Position numbers and translations under genes: made by a program
Assembly: GCF_001594005.1 (NCBI RefSeq)
Contig: NZ_LTBA01000019.1
Coordinates: forward strand, 1 to 51,921
DNA length: 51,921 nt
Source: Clostridium tepidiprofundi DSM 19306
GTDB lineage: Bacteria; Bacillota; Clostridia; Clostridiales; Clostridiaceae
Reading direction: 5' to 3'
Part shown: piece after piece, positions 43,524 to 51,921 of the stretch
Layout of the letters: the number at the start of each line of letters is the position of its first letter
Numbering within the stretch: position 1 is the first letter of the stretch
Notes under the pieces: generated by a model
What the model was told of the DNA's origin: nothing
Database searches by the model: none
Seen by the model: only the letters and a program-made list of their open reading frames with translations

Positions 43524-43690
43524 TTATTTATCTTTTTTTACACTAAAAATAAAACTTGTTACTTTAACACATTTCCTAAAAATACGTTGTTAGATTATTT
43601 TTTGTAATGTAACTCATAAAAATTGTATTCTACTATTGTTAATTCATTCATATCTTTAATACTAAACAAAGATATTTTTTCAAAGGAATA

Positions 43691-44767
43691 ATGAACCAAT
43701 TTTATACACCAATACTTAAAAATAGACCAGTAGAAATGAAGTCTTTGAAGAATCTTTACGAATACACAATCAACAAGAAAATTATCCCATTAATTGAAAT
43801 CGTACAAGAAAAATCATCATCTAAATCAAATCGCTCTTTATGTGAAAAATTAAAAAACACATCTAGTATCAACACTCCTTTTATGACTGATATTATTAAG
43901 CTATCTAAACATAAAAAAACTAAATCTGCTATTAATACATTTTTAAACAAACTAAATAATAATCCTTTATATGAGATAGATTTATTTCATTCTCTGAGTT
44001 CTTTTAAAAATTTAATTCCAATAATATCTTATGATGAAAGTAATTATAATTTTAATCAACAATTAATCGTAAGCAATAGTAAAAAATTAAGAAACTTTTT
44101 CAATTTAATAGGCTACAAATTGAAAATTAACTATTTCTATGAAGCTCTTAATGAAATCATATCTGTAATTACCCAAAATGATATAATCATATTTGATATT
44201 GAACATACTAAATATAACTTAAGGAATCTTTTAAGTTATTATATTAAACTTAGAGAAGTCAAATTTAAATATAATATTAATGCCTTTATAATCAACTCAG
44301 TAATACTTGATAATTTAACAAATAAAAGTTTAAAAAATAATGTACCAATATATTCCATAGATAATAGGCTTAGAGATAATTATATATCTTTAGGTTTTGA
44401 TGGTTTTGGGGATTATGCAACTATTAAAAGTTGTCTACCTGATAATGGTAGTACCATTATCCCTGGATTTATATATTATTCATTCAAGAACAATAGCTAT
44501 ATTGGTTTTAGATATAATATAAATGAATTTAGAGCAACTATTGCTCCTTCCGTTGTCAACCCAAATTATTGGAAAGATTATTCGGATAATTACCACAATA
44601 AGTGTCCGTGCTGCAAAAGTATTGTAAAAATATTGAATGAAGATGAAAAATATAAGATTGCTATATCTTTATCTTTAAAATTACATTTATTGTTTATTGT
44701 AACTATTGCAACTATAAATTTTAATTTTATATCATCCCTCACGATAATATTTTTGACGTTATTGTAA
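43691..44767 (+). CDS. Beta-family protein (phage T4 beta protein-like), divergent
   Basis: The first 40 residues, FYTPILKNRPVEMKSLKNL and KKIIPLIEIVQE, match the start of the Beta protein family, which is found in phages and bacterial defence islands. Later NDIIIFDIEHTKY and FGDYATIK, then a CPCC pair, are compatible. The last 36 residues are wholly hydrophobic (LKLHLLFIVTIATINF...), unlike the rest, which is Asn/Lys/Ile-rich. Another frame (44725-44871) that continues past this stop encodes soluble-looking sequence (HDNIFDVIVKDDNVSLNIF). A frameshift near 44720 may therefore have replaced the true C-terminus. AAAGGA precedes the ATG closely. It is the only plus-strand gene in the island and its function is unproven. 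Confidence 0.6.
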   Translation: MNQFYTPILKNRPVEMKSLKNLYEYTINKKIIPLIEIVQEKSSSKSNRSLCEKLKNTSSINTPFMTDIIKLSKHKKTKSAINTFLNKLNNNPLYEIDLFHSLSSFKNLIPIISYDESNYNFNQQLIVSNSKKLRNFFNLIGYKLKINYFYEALNEIISVITQNDIIIFDIEHTKYNLRNLLSYYIKLREVKFKYNINAFIINSVILDNLTNKSLKNNVPIYSIDNRLRDNYISLGFDGFGDYATIKSCLPDNGSTIIPGFIYYSFKNNSYIGFRYNINEFRATIAPSVVNPNYWKDYSDNYHNKCPCCKSIVKILNEDEKYKIAISLSLKLHLLFIVTIATINFNFISSLTIIFLTLL

Positions 44768-44809
44768 AGGATGATAATGTTTCATTAAATATTTTTTATT
44801 TAAAAATTT

Positions 44810-46603
44810 CTAAACGGGTGTTAATAATACTTCTTCAACCTCAGAAATATCAAATTCACCAAGTGCATCGTTAATTTTTTCTGAAAGTATAAAAATAGCT
44901 TCAGGATCATTTTCAATATTAGATTTAAGAAATTTAGGTAAATTATCACCTATCTTTCTTTTTATCGTACTATCTGTTAAAAATATCTTTAATACATTTT
45001 CTGCTAACTGTAATAATTTTTTATTTAACTTTTCATTTACAAATATTTCATCTAAATAAATTAGTATATTGTCATCACAATGAATAAAATCATCTACATC
45101 TTCATCAACTAGTTTTAAGCGTTTCAAAATTTGTAGTACTATTTTAAAATATATCGATATATATAACAAATTAGAAGATTTTAACTTGTTATTATTTTTG
45201 TGTCCTAATATATTCCTGGAATAATACATAACACCGTAAGGAAATAAATAATATTTTGGATTTTGTGGAGTCGCTTCATCATTAAATAATTTATCATAAT
45301 ATATTCCACCAGGTACTAGGTTACTTATGCTTCTAGCCTTAGCTGGTTTAAAATGCATTCCTGCCGCAAAAGCCTGTACAACATCTTTTACAAAAAATGA
45401 ATTTTTAAACTTTTTATCAAAGAGATATGCGTATTCCTTACTCCCTCTTGCTTTTTTGTTCACTTTGTCTTTTCTTTGTATTTCATAATTATACCCCAAA
45501 GATTTAAATTCTTTTTTTAATTTTTGATGGAATTCTTCTAAAGCAAAAAAATCTTTTCCTGTAACTGCTGTTTGCGTATTTGTATATCTTGTAATTTCCT
45601 TTCTTTTATTTGTGCCTTTAATAATCTTAACTAAAATTGTTCCTTCAACCTTGTTTCTTTTTTCTTTATTTTGTTTCTTCCAAATCGAATAAATTGTGCT
45701 TGCTGTTTGACAACCATTAACAATTTGTGGTGTTATAATTTCTATTTTTGCTCCTCCATCTTTTAATTCAAATTTTTTTTCGAAGTTATCACACACTATT
45801 GTTATACCATTATTATAAAACCAAAAGTTTTTAGGACATGTACAATACGTTTCTGCAATTTTCTTATTCACTTTATTTTTGCCTAAAAAATTTCTGATAT
45901 TTGAATAAAATAAATATTTTTCAGCTTTATTTATAAATGTTGCTAAACTTTTTAATGAAACTTCAGCAATTATTGTATTATTCTCTTTATTTACAAAATA
46001 TTTTTCGACTTTAATGTTGTGTTTAGTGCCTTTAAATTTTTTCGGAACCATTTCTTTACATTCATCAATAAAGTCTTCCATCTTATTTATATCCAATACT
46101 CTTATTTTAAATCTTTTATTATCATAAAAATTATTAAGCTCATATTCTATATCGCTAATAAATTTAATTATATTTTCATATTTACTTTCCACTATGTGCT
46201 CATTCGTAATGTAATATATAAACACTTCTTCAGCTTTTGTAATCGCATTATAAACTTCTATACTTTCTTCTTTTATATTATCCTGCGGTCCATCCATAAT
46301 AAAAAGTTTAATCTTACCTAAAAATGCAATAACTTCTTCATATTTATGTGAATATCCAAATTTAGCCTGTATTATATGAACTGCTCCATTTTCTTCAAAT
46401 GCTGCATCAATACCTCCATCATTAGCTCCATCTGAAATTAGGACACCCTCTTCTAAATCATTACATTCAATTTCATCATCAGTTTTTTCAAATAAATAAT
46501 ATAATATCCATTGCAAAAACCTACTTCCTTTTTCTAATGTTGTAATTTTCTCAAACCCCATATATTCTTCCATATTTTTGATAATATAATTATTTTTTTG
46601 CAC
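44810..46603 (-). CDS. AIPR-family abortive phage infection protein with nuclease-like N-terminus
   Basis: This 597-residue protein has an AIPR domain from about 225 to 560, with NFWFYNNGITIVC (259-271), IITPQIVNGCQTASTIYSIW (289-308) and RYTNTQTAVTGKDFFALEEF. This family is linked to abortive phage resistance and phosphorothioate or restriction loci. The N-terminus has GGIDAAF (Asp66) and HIIQAKFG (Gln79, Lys81), the D...(E/Q)xK layout of a PD-(D/E)xK nuclease. It starts with GTG, with AGGGGG ten bases upstream. It lies on the same strand as the SF2 helicase gene about 200 bases upstream and may act with it. Confidence 0.85.
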   Translation of the reverse strand: MQKNNYIIKNMEEYMGFEKITTLEKGSRFLQWILYYLFEKTDDEIECNDLEEGVLISDGANDGGIDAAFEENGAVHIIQAKFGYSHKYEEVIAFLGKIKLFIMDGPQDNIKEESIEVYNAITKAEEVFIYYITNEHIVESKYENIIKFISDIEYELNNFYDNKRFKIRVLDINKMEDFIDECKEMVPKKFKGTKHNIKVEKYFVNKENNTIIAEVSLKSLATFINKAEKYLFYSNIRNFLGKNKVNKKIAETYCTCPKNFWFYNNGITIVCDNFEKKFELKDGGAKIEIITPQIVNGCQTASTIYSIWKKQNKEKRNKVEGTILVKIIKGTNKRKEITRYTNTQTAVTGKDFFALEEFHQKLKKEFKSLGYNYEIQRKDKVNKKARGSKEYAYLFDKKFKNSFFVKDVVQAFAAGMHFKPAKARSISNLVPGGIYYDKLFNDEATPQNPKYYLFPYGVMYYSRNILGHKNNNKLKSSNLLYISIYFKIVLQILKRLKLVDEDVDDFIHCDDNILIYLDEIFVNEKLNKKLLQLAENVLKIFLTDSTIKRKIGDNLPKFLKSNIENDPEAIFILSEKINDALGEFDISEVEEVLLTPV

Positions 46604-46799
46604 TTCTTTTTAACCCCCTTGATAAATTTTTAGATAATACTTGTGTCTTTCTTATATATTTTTTAAATAAATACTTTTACATTTTTGGCTAACAATATGC
46701 TATCATTTTTCGTGCCTTTGATAAAATAAATAATTCTTCATCTATTAGATACAATTTCATGCATTTATTAAAAAAATATTCTAACACTCACAAAACATT

Positions 46800-49046
46800 T
46801 CATTCCCCATAATACTCATTCAACTTCTTATCACACCATCTAACAATCCATTCTTTATCTTCATCATTTAATTTCTTCCAAATATATCTATTGAATCTCA
46901 CATATTCTATATCTTTGCATTTTTCCATAAATCTCATATCTTCAAACCTCTTAAAAGGATTAGATAATATATTTTTTCTTATATCTTTTCTTTCCAAAAT
47001 ATCATGATTATATATGCATTTTTTCTTTTCTACCTTCAATCCCCTTCGTTTTCTATCTTTATAAAAATCAATAAAATAATCTACAATATCATCAATTAAT
47101 GCTTTACCTTTTTCATCACACTCATTTAACATAGCTTTTAACAATACTGGCTTATATGAATATGACATCGTCATTGTTTTAATCATTTTCATGAATTTAT
47201 CTTTCATATTAGCTGCATTTATTAGCTCCCATCCAAATTCTCTGGCATATTTTTCTATGGTCTCTCTCTTAAAATAATTGAATACTTTATTGCTCATTGG
47301 AACTTGTAAATCTGGTTTTATCTTCCCATCTCTTATATATCTACTTAACGTTTCTGCTTGTACATCAACCATTCTTACAAATTCAATTTGTGAAATTAAA
47401 TTCTTGGCTTCTTTTTGCCAATCAAATAAATCAACGTATTCATAATCCGAAGGATCCACTGGAAAATCTAAATATACAACTGGTTTCTCTCCTTTTCTGA
47501 ATAAGTCCTCATCTATCTTTCTTTGCTTACTTGAAGCTACTACATATTCACCTGGAACATATTTATTAATATCAAATATTCTATGAACAGATAAAGGCAT
47601 ATTAAAAAGGTTAGCATTGTCTATAAAATCGAATACCATTAAATAATCTTTTCCTTCACATTTTCTTGTTCCTCTTCCCAACTGTTGCATATAAATAGTT
47701 TTAGACATCGTAGGTCTAGCCATAAAAAGCACATCTGTTCTAGGACTATCCCATCCTTCATTAAGCAAATCACATGCACACAGTACATCAATGTCTCCAT
47801 GCTCATAATTCGTTAATATTTTTTCTCTTAATTTTACTTTGGTATTCCCTGAAACTGCTTCTGCATTAATACCCGCTTGTTTGAAAAGTTGTGCAATTTG
47901 TTCAGCATGGAAAACTGATGCACAAAACACCACCGTTTTTTTATTTTTAACATATTCTAAATAAGTATCTACAATTAGCTTATTTCTCTCTGGTAAAAAC
48001 AACTTGCTTTCTAAATCTTTTGAATTATATTTTATTCCATTTATCCTTATTGATGATAAATCAACATTAGTTTTAACTCTTATACATCTTATAGGAACTA
48101 ATTCGCCAATTTCTACAGCAGTTTTCAAATCTAGTTTATGAGCAGTTTTTTTGAATATTTCTAGTATATCTTCACCATCTTCTCTTTCTGGAGTTGCTGT
48201 AAGACCTAAAGTAAAATCAGGCTTAAAATAACCAAGAATCTTTCTATACGTTTCAGCAGCCACATGATGAGCTTCATCAATAACAATATATCCAAAATCA
48301 TCAGGCTTAAACATATCTAAATTTGAACCTATACTCTGTATACTTCCACATACAACATATTTATCTGCTTCTTTTGTAGATCCCATATATATTCCACATG
48401 ACACTTCACTCCATGCAGCTTCAAAAGTTTTCTTAGCCTGCTTAATTAGTTCCTTTCTGTGAGCTAAAAATAGAGTTCTCTTTCCTATTTTTTTTGCATC
48501 CTTAACCGCGGTTACTGTTTTCCCTGTACCTGTTGCATGATAAAGCAACGCAATAGTTTCATGATTTTGTCTCATTTTTTCTAAATTTTCTAATGCCTCT
48601 TGCTGATGTTCTTTTAAAACAAAAGCTTTTCCTTTCTGTTCAGGTAGAAAATTATCAATTTCATCAAAAATAGGTAATTCGCCTAAAAATGTAATAAGCT
48701 CGTCTTTAACTTTTTCAGGTTGCATTTTAAGTTGATTGTAAACCCATCTATATACTTTCCAATTATCATAAATAAGACAATTTTGTTTTAATAAATCATC
48801 ATAGTATTTATCTCTTGATACCTTCGAAGGATTATGCCATGTTTCGCCATCTATTTCTATTGCAATTTTTTCTCCTTCACTTTTAAGAGCGAAATCAATA
48901 TATCTATTATTTCCATAAATATCAACAAAGTTATATTGAGGATACAAGTAATTTGTTTTATCCACACCGAAAACATCTGAAAATATTTCTATAAATAAAT
49001 CTTCAGCAATACTTCCTAATTTTATCTTATCTTCTCCACTTTTCAT
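46800..49046 (-). CDS. DUF559/Vsr-type nuclease fused to SF2 DEAD-box helicase
   Basis: In this 748-residue protein, residues 1-125 resemble Vsr/DUF559 endonucleases: YIDFAL (Asp51) and AIEIDGETWHN (Glu64, Asp66, His71). The SF2 helicase follows with HATGTGKTVTA (170-180), VIDEAHH (255-261), GLTATPERED (281-290) and QQLGRGTRKC. After it comes a helix-turn-helix-like block VQAETLSRYIRDGKIKPDLQ and then SYSYKPVLLKAML, a segment found in restriction- and defence-linked helicases. No methyltransferase or specificity subunit is adjacent, so this is not a classical type I or III system. The start at MKSGEDK has GGGGG six bases upstream, 17 codons inside the longest frame. Confidence 0.85.
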   Translation of the reverse strand: MKSGEDKIKLGSIAEDLFIEIFSDVFGVDKTNYLYPQYNFVDIYGNNRYIDFALKSEGEKIAIEIDGETWHNPSKVSRDKYYDDLLKQNCLIYDNWKVYRWVYNQLKMQPEKVKDELITFLGELPIFDEIDNFLPEQKGKAFVLKEHQQEALENLEKMRQNHETIALLYHATGTGKTVTAVKDAKKIGKRTLFLAHRKELIKQAKKTFEAAWSEVSCGIYMGSTKEADKYVVCGSIQSIGSNLDMFKPDDFGYIVIDEAHHVAAETYRKILGYFKPDFTLGLTATPEREDGEDILEIFKKTAHKLDLKTAVEIGELVPIRCIRVKTNVDLSSIRINGIKYNSKDLESKLFLPERNKLIVDTYLEYVKNKKTVVFCASVFHAEQIAQLFKQAGINAEAVSGNTKVKLREKILTNYEHGDIDVLCACDLLNEGWDSPRTDVLFMARPTMSKTIYMQQLGRGTRKCEGKDYLMVFDFIDNANLFNMPLSVHRIFDINKYVPGEYVVASSKQRKIDEDLFRKGEKPVVYLDFPVDPSDYEYVDLFDWQKEAKNLISQIEFVRMVDVQAETLSRYIRDGKIKPDLQVPMSNKVFNYFKRETIEKYAREFGWELINAANMKDKFMKMIKTMTMSYSYKPVLLKAMLNECDEKGKALIDDIVDYFIDFYKDRKRRGLKVEKKKCIYNHDILERKDIRKNILSNPFKRFEDMRFMEKCKDIEYVRFNRYIWKKLNDEDKEWIVRWCDKKLNEYYGE

Positions 49047-49219
49047 TTTGTTCCCCCACACAAAATATAAATTATTAATCCTATTTAATTTTACCACATA
49101 TTATAGTAAAAATTAACTTTATAAGCAAATTAAAGCTGCTGATTAGTAATTCTTCTCAGCAATTTCGTTTAAAGTAAGTCATTTAAATTATCCCTTAATT
49201 CTAAAATTAATCACACATA

Positions 49220-49594
49220 TCACCCCTCATACGGAACCAATTCATCCTTTAATTTTCTTATTCCTCCTCTAGGATCTTCAACATCCCCTTTATACCTAGG
49301 AATTAAATGCACATGAAGATGCATTATAGTTTGTCCTGCGTCATACCCAATATTTATGCCCACATTGTAACCTGTTGGCTCATACTGAATATCTAGCATT
49401 TCTTTTACCTCATGCATTAAGCTATAAATTGCTATAACCTCATCTCTTGTTGCTTCAAAAAAATTCGCAAAATGCCTTTTTGGTATAATAAGTGTGTGTC
49501 CTTCATTGACCGGGTAACGGTCTAGAATTGCAAAAGCCAACTCATTTTCTGCTATTATTTCACTTCTATCATAATTACAAAACAAACAATTCAT
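49220..49594 (-). CDS. HIT-family nucleotide hydrolase
   Basis: This 124-residue histidine triad protein has NCLFCNYDRSE with CxxC (3 and 6) and TLIIPKRHFANF. The catalytic motif is MHLHVHLIPR (His92, 94, 96). It hydrolyses nucleoside phosphoramidates or dinucleotides; the exact substrate is unknown. AAAGGTGAG six bases before MNCLF sets the start, six codons inside the longest frame. It marks the right border of the defence-like island and looks like a core gene. Confidence 0.93.
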   Translation of the reverse strand: MNCLFCNYDRSEIIAENELAFAILDRYPVNEGHTLIIPKRHFANFFEATRDEVIAIYSLMHEVKEMLDIQYEPTGYNVGINIGYDAGQTIMHLHVHLIPRYKGDVEDPRGGIRKLKDELVPYEG

Positions 49595-49908
49595 ATCAAT
49601 CTCACCTTTCATTTATTTTCTCCTTCAATTCGTAATATGAAATATTTATATTTATATTTAATGCACATATATTTTGTATCAATGTTCACTGTAAAAATCT
49701 CTACGTGCTACATTTCTTTCCATTGTACTATATATGATGAAAATTTAAATTACGAATTTAAATATTTTCTTATACATATTTGACTTATTATTTTGTGAAA
49801 TACGAAGAATTGGGTTCCTCTGATAGTAGTTTTTATCAACGGATTCCGACGATGAAATAGTTCACAAAATAAATCAGCATACTGACTAGTTATTTCTTTG
49901 AAAATGCT
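49595..49908. other. 314-bp non-coding gap with repeat family 3 copy
   Basis: No gene is seen. The right end (about 49856-49908) holds repeat family 3 copy 3 (AAATCAGCATACTGACTAG, then TTTGAAAATGCTTTATATAT), which runs up to and slightly into the 3' end of the NIF3-like gene on the minus strand. GGTTCCTCTGATAG at about 49811 is weakly like family 1 ends. Confidence 0.55.
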
Positions 49909-50244
49909 TTATATATCTTCAATATTCACAATAGGAATAATATTTATAACCGGCACTTCATAGGGATGTACTCTTTTGATCGTTTCAACTGCAGTTTTTA
50001 CAATATCTCTTTTGCAACAAAATTCTACCTTGATTTCTTCAGCAATACATATTTCGCCTATATTACCCTCGAATGGATTGGCTCCTTCTAAAGGTCTCCA
50101 TGACCCTATAACCTTTGAAACCGTCATACAATTATCATAATTTCCACCAATGCTCAATACACCTATATCATTAAGACTTTTCCTTAATTCTGTAACATAT
50201 TCCTCTGGAATAAACGTCTCTATTTTAAAAATATTGAATTTCAT
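49909..50244 (-). CDS. NIF3/CutA-like (YqfO-type) domain protein
   Basis: This 111-residue protein corresponds to the small CutA-like domain inserted in NIF3-family proteins (YqfO), here as a stand-alone form. FKIETFIPEEYVTELRKSL, IGGNYDNCMTVSKVIGSWRP, NIGEICIAEEIKVEF and RVHPYEVPVINI are diagnostic. The function is unknown; it is perhaps a trimeric metal- or ligand-binding protein. GGGAGGAG nine bases before MKFNIFK supports this start, 16 codons inside the longest frame. It is a single gene. Confidence 0.82.
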   Translation of the reverse strand: MKFNIFKIETFIPEEYVTELRKSLNDIGVLSIGGNYDNCMTVSKVIGSWRPLEGANPFEGNIGEICIAEEIKVEFCCKRDIVKTAVETIKRVHPYEVPVINIIPIVNIEDI

Positions 50245-50503
50245 ACCTCTGTACTCCTCCCGTGAACTACTTTCATTAATTAGAGCTCTCATTTATATTT
50301 TATCATAATTATATTGTCAAACTGCAAAATCCACATCTTTATTCAAAAATAATACTATAAATTATACATTCTTGAAAATTCCACAAGTATAATAATTACA
50401 AATCTCATAGAAAAATTTTTGCTTAAATGATTTTTTTGTTAACATTCTGTCTATAATATACAGTGATGTTATAAAATGCATATGTAAAGGATGGGATAAT
50501 GAA

Positions 50504-51730
50504 ATGGAAAAAAATATATCTGAATATTGTTTAAACAATGAGAGAATAAGCGATGTAATTCACTTATTTGAAAAGAATTTTGAACTAGAATATAACGATC
50601 TTAAATCAAAACGTAAAAAAGAGTTATTCATTTTTAGCGACTTCATATTTAAAAATTGGTATTATTCATCACTTATTAACGATGATAAAACTTCTCCTGC
50701 AAATTATATAAACACACAAATTCACAAAAAATTCGGCACTAAATATATGACAGTTCCTCATGTTAATGCTAAACGAAACGGAAAACGAGCTCTTAAATTC
50801 GAACTAAATTTTAAATTCTTCAGTTTAGATAATCACCCTGTTGTCAATGACATGAAAACTTTTATTGAGTTTTGTACGCCTAGTGTACGATTTTGCAAAG
50901 AAGAAGATTTTCTTGTTGAGGATTTTGAAGATTTGCTAGTCAATATCAATTATAACAATATGTACTACTTAATTTATCTCACTGAAGTAGCATATGAGCT
51001 AAACCTATTAAAGGATATGCCCTCATTACACATAAAATGTGCACAAGTAACCGATGAAGTCAACACCTTCTTTAAGTTGTCAAAAAGGAAACAGTTTGAA
51101 AAAATATTCAATGCAAGCATTGCTGTTTCATCAAAAATATTGCTAAGGCAGTTAGTATTCCTTGAAAATACATTTACAGAAGATTTTATTATATATTTAC
51201 TTGATAATAATATGATTGTAGATGATATTTATAAAAAAATGTATTCAAAATTAAATATAGACATTAGTTTTCTATTCAGTGACAATAAGCTATCTGGCAT
51301 GGAAGACTTCGACGAATTTACATCAAAGCATAAAGAGGCAAAAATGATTATGGCATCAATGACTATTTTAGATATATTTTTTGGAATGTGGTTTGTAAAT
51401 GTTTTTGGATATTATCTTCAAGTAATTCAGCCAATTTGTATTGATTATTATGAAATCGGTCATCATCTTGAAAATTTTTGTGCTGCTTTTGATGGAAAAC
51501 TTCCTCTAGAGCCATTCTTATTCAAATGCCCTTATGCTTATGATCTTACTCCTTTAGGTGAAAAAATACTTTCAAAATACAAAACTCCTAAAAAGAAAAA
51601 GTTTCAGCAATTTGAAAAATACACAAAATTTAATAATGTATTTGCGAGAATCGTTAATTTCGACTTCGAAAACGATAAAAATTTTCAATATCTGCTTGAA
51701 AATATGAATTTTCCATCTCAACTTAAGTAA
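50504..51730 (+). CDS. unrecognised 408-residue protein
   Basis: I cannot assign this protein to a family. It is soluble-looking over most of its length, rich in Phe, Tyr, Asn and Lys. One stretch (about 285-310, IMASMTILDIFFGMWFVNVFGYYLQV) is hydrophobic enough for a membrane segment or a buried helix. No nucleotide-binding loop, metal motif or repeat is evident. The C-terminus is basic (KYKTPKKKKFQQFEKYTKF). AAGGATGGG lies about eight bases before the ATG and TATAAT at 50452-50457. It is transcribed toward the putative IS end and may be an accessory gene. The frame is long and intact, so I am confident it is a gene. Confidence 0.75.
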   Translation: MEKNISEYCLNNERISDVIHLFEKNFELEYNDLKSKRKKELFIFSDFIFKNWYYSSLINDDKTSPANYINTQIHKKFGTKYMTVPHVNAKRNGKRALKFELNFKFFSLDNHPVVNDMKTFIEFCTPSVRFCKEEDFLVEDFEDLLVNINYNNMYYLIYLTEVAYELNLLKDMPSLHIKCAQVTDEVNTFFKLSKRKQFEKIFNASIAVSSKILLRQLVFLENTFTEDFIIYLLDNNMIVDDIYKKMYSKLNIDISFLFSDNKLSGMEDFDEFTSKHKEAKMIMASMTILDIFFGMWFVNVFGYYLQVIQPICIDYYEIGHHLENFCAAFDGKLPLEPFLFKCPYAYDLTPLGEKILSKYKTPKKKKFQQFEKYTKFNNVFARIVNFDFENDKNFQYLLENMNFPSQLK

Positions 51731-51789
51731 ATGGGGGATTCCCTTCTATTTCATATGGTTTCTCTTCAATCTATATACAAAACAAAAAC

Positions 51790-51921
51790 ACTAAGTGTGA
51801 ACTACCACACCCACAAGGGGATGTGGCTTCTTTGTAAGAAGTTTGGTATTTAACTTTCGACCTTAACAGGCAACCCTTATTCTTAACGGGCGAGAACACT
51901 TGCCCTTATCCCTCATAGTTT
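51790..51921 (-). mobile_element. possible right end of an IS200/IS605-type (tnpB) element with structured RNA
   Basis: Three hairpins follow each other. CCACACCC pairs with GGGATGTGG (one bulge; about 51800-51822), CTTCTT with AAGAAG, and GGGCGAG with CTTGCCC near the edge. Read on the minus strand, the sequence ...GAAGCCACATCCCC-TTGT-GGGTGTGGTAGTTCAC matches the usual right end of TnpB-type elements, where a GC-rich hairpin is followed by GTAGTTCA. If correct, tnpB lies beyond the window edge and these hairpins belong to its 3' RNA. No coding sequence is visible here, so the call rests on pattern only. Confidence 0.45.

Noticed and set aside
46800-49046. Considered as HsdR of a type I restriction system
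   Set aside because: No hsdM or hsdS is adjacent and the N-terminal domain is Vsr/DUF559-like, not HsdR-N.
49811-49860. GGTTCCTCTGATAG...CAACGGATTCCG, possibly a fourth family 1 repeat
   Set aside because: Only short blocks match copies A-C and no hairpin forms, so similarity may be chance.

Overview
The window is AT-rich, has short intergenic gaps and strong AGGAGG-type ribosome binding sites, and is dominated by oxygen-sensitive Fe-S enzymes. It carries a NAD-linked [FeFe] hydrogenase, two or three further H-cluster proteins and a double-cubane-cluster reductase. This fits a strictly anaerobic, fermentative member of the Clostridia. SpoIIE-type phosphatase signalling and Spo0A-box-like sites suggest a spore-former or a relative of one. 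The genus cannot be fixed from the sequence.

Layout. 1-2368: a small lipoprotein ORF and a serine-recombinase remnant fused onto the 3' end of rlmD. 2541-5213: a heptamer minisatellite, an RDD membrane protein, a TauE-type permease, an ATP-cone protein and a Fur-family regulator. 5423-8180: two NifX/NifB-like proteins and two MinD-type ATPases with ferredoxin inserts. 8375-16120: purine operon purE-C-F-M-N-H-D on the minus strand, led by a guanine-class riboswitch with a terminator. 16890-20377: a second hydrogenase operon, comprising a thioredoxin-like ferredoxin, a PAS-linked sensory H-cluster protein and a group-B-like hydrogenase. 20544-24368: single-chain purL with two PurBox-like sites. 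24516-26513: a DUF89 protein and a cyclophilin lipoprotein.

26535-38330 is a long minus-strand redox and signalling block. From upstream to downstream it holds the double-cubane reductase and its ASKHA activator, a SpoIIE phosphatase, a DRTGG protein, an RsbW-like ATPase, a degenerate H-cluster protein, a second DRTGG protein and a PHP protein. Then come Spo0A-box-like sites and hydC, a [2Fe-2S] protein, hydB, hydA and a HATPase protein. The likely logic is that sensor-type H-cluster proteins report H2 or redox state to a phosphatase/kinase pair while HydABC evolves or oxidises H2.

38582-40688: Nudix hydrolase and MATE transporter. 40949-49046 looks like an anti-phage defence island. It contains a UvrD-like helicase fused to an HsdR-N-type nuclease and a complete LexA-like self-cleavage module, a Beta-family protein, an AIPR protein with a nuclease-like N-terminus, and an SF2 helicase with a Vsr/DUF559-type nuclease. 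The LexA-fused helicase is the most novel item in the window. 49220-51730: HIT protein, NIF3/CutA-like protein and an unrecognised 408-aa protein. The right edge (51790-51921) resembles the right end of an IS200/IS605-type element.

At least three families of short hairpin-forming repeats are scattered between genes. They often abut, or even supply, stop codons.
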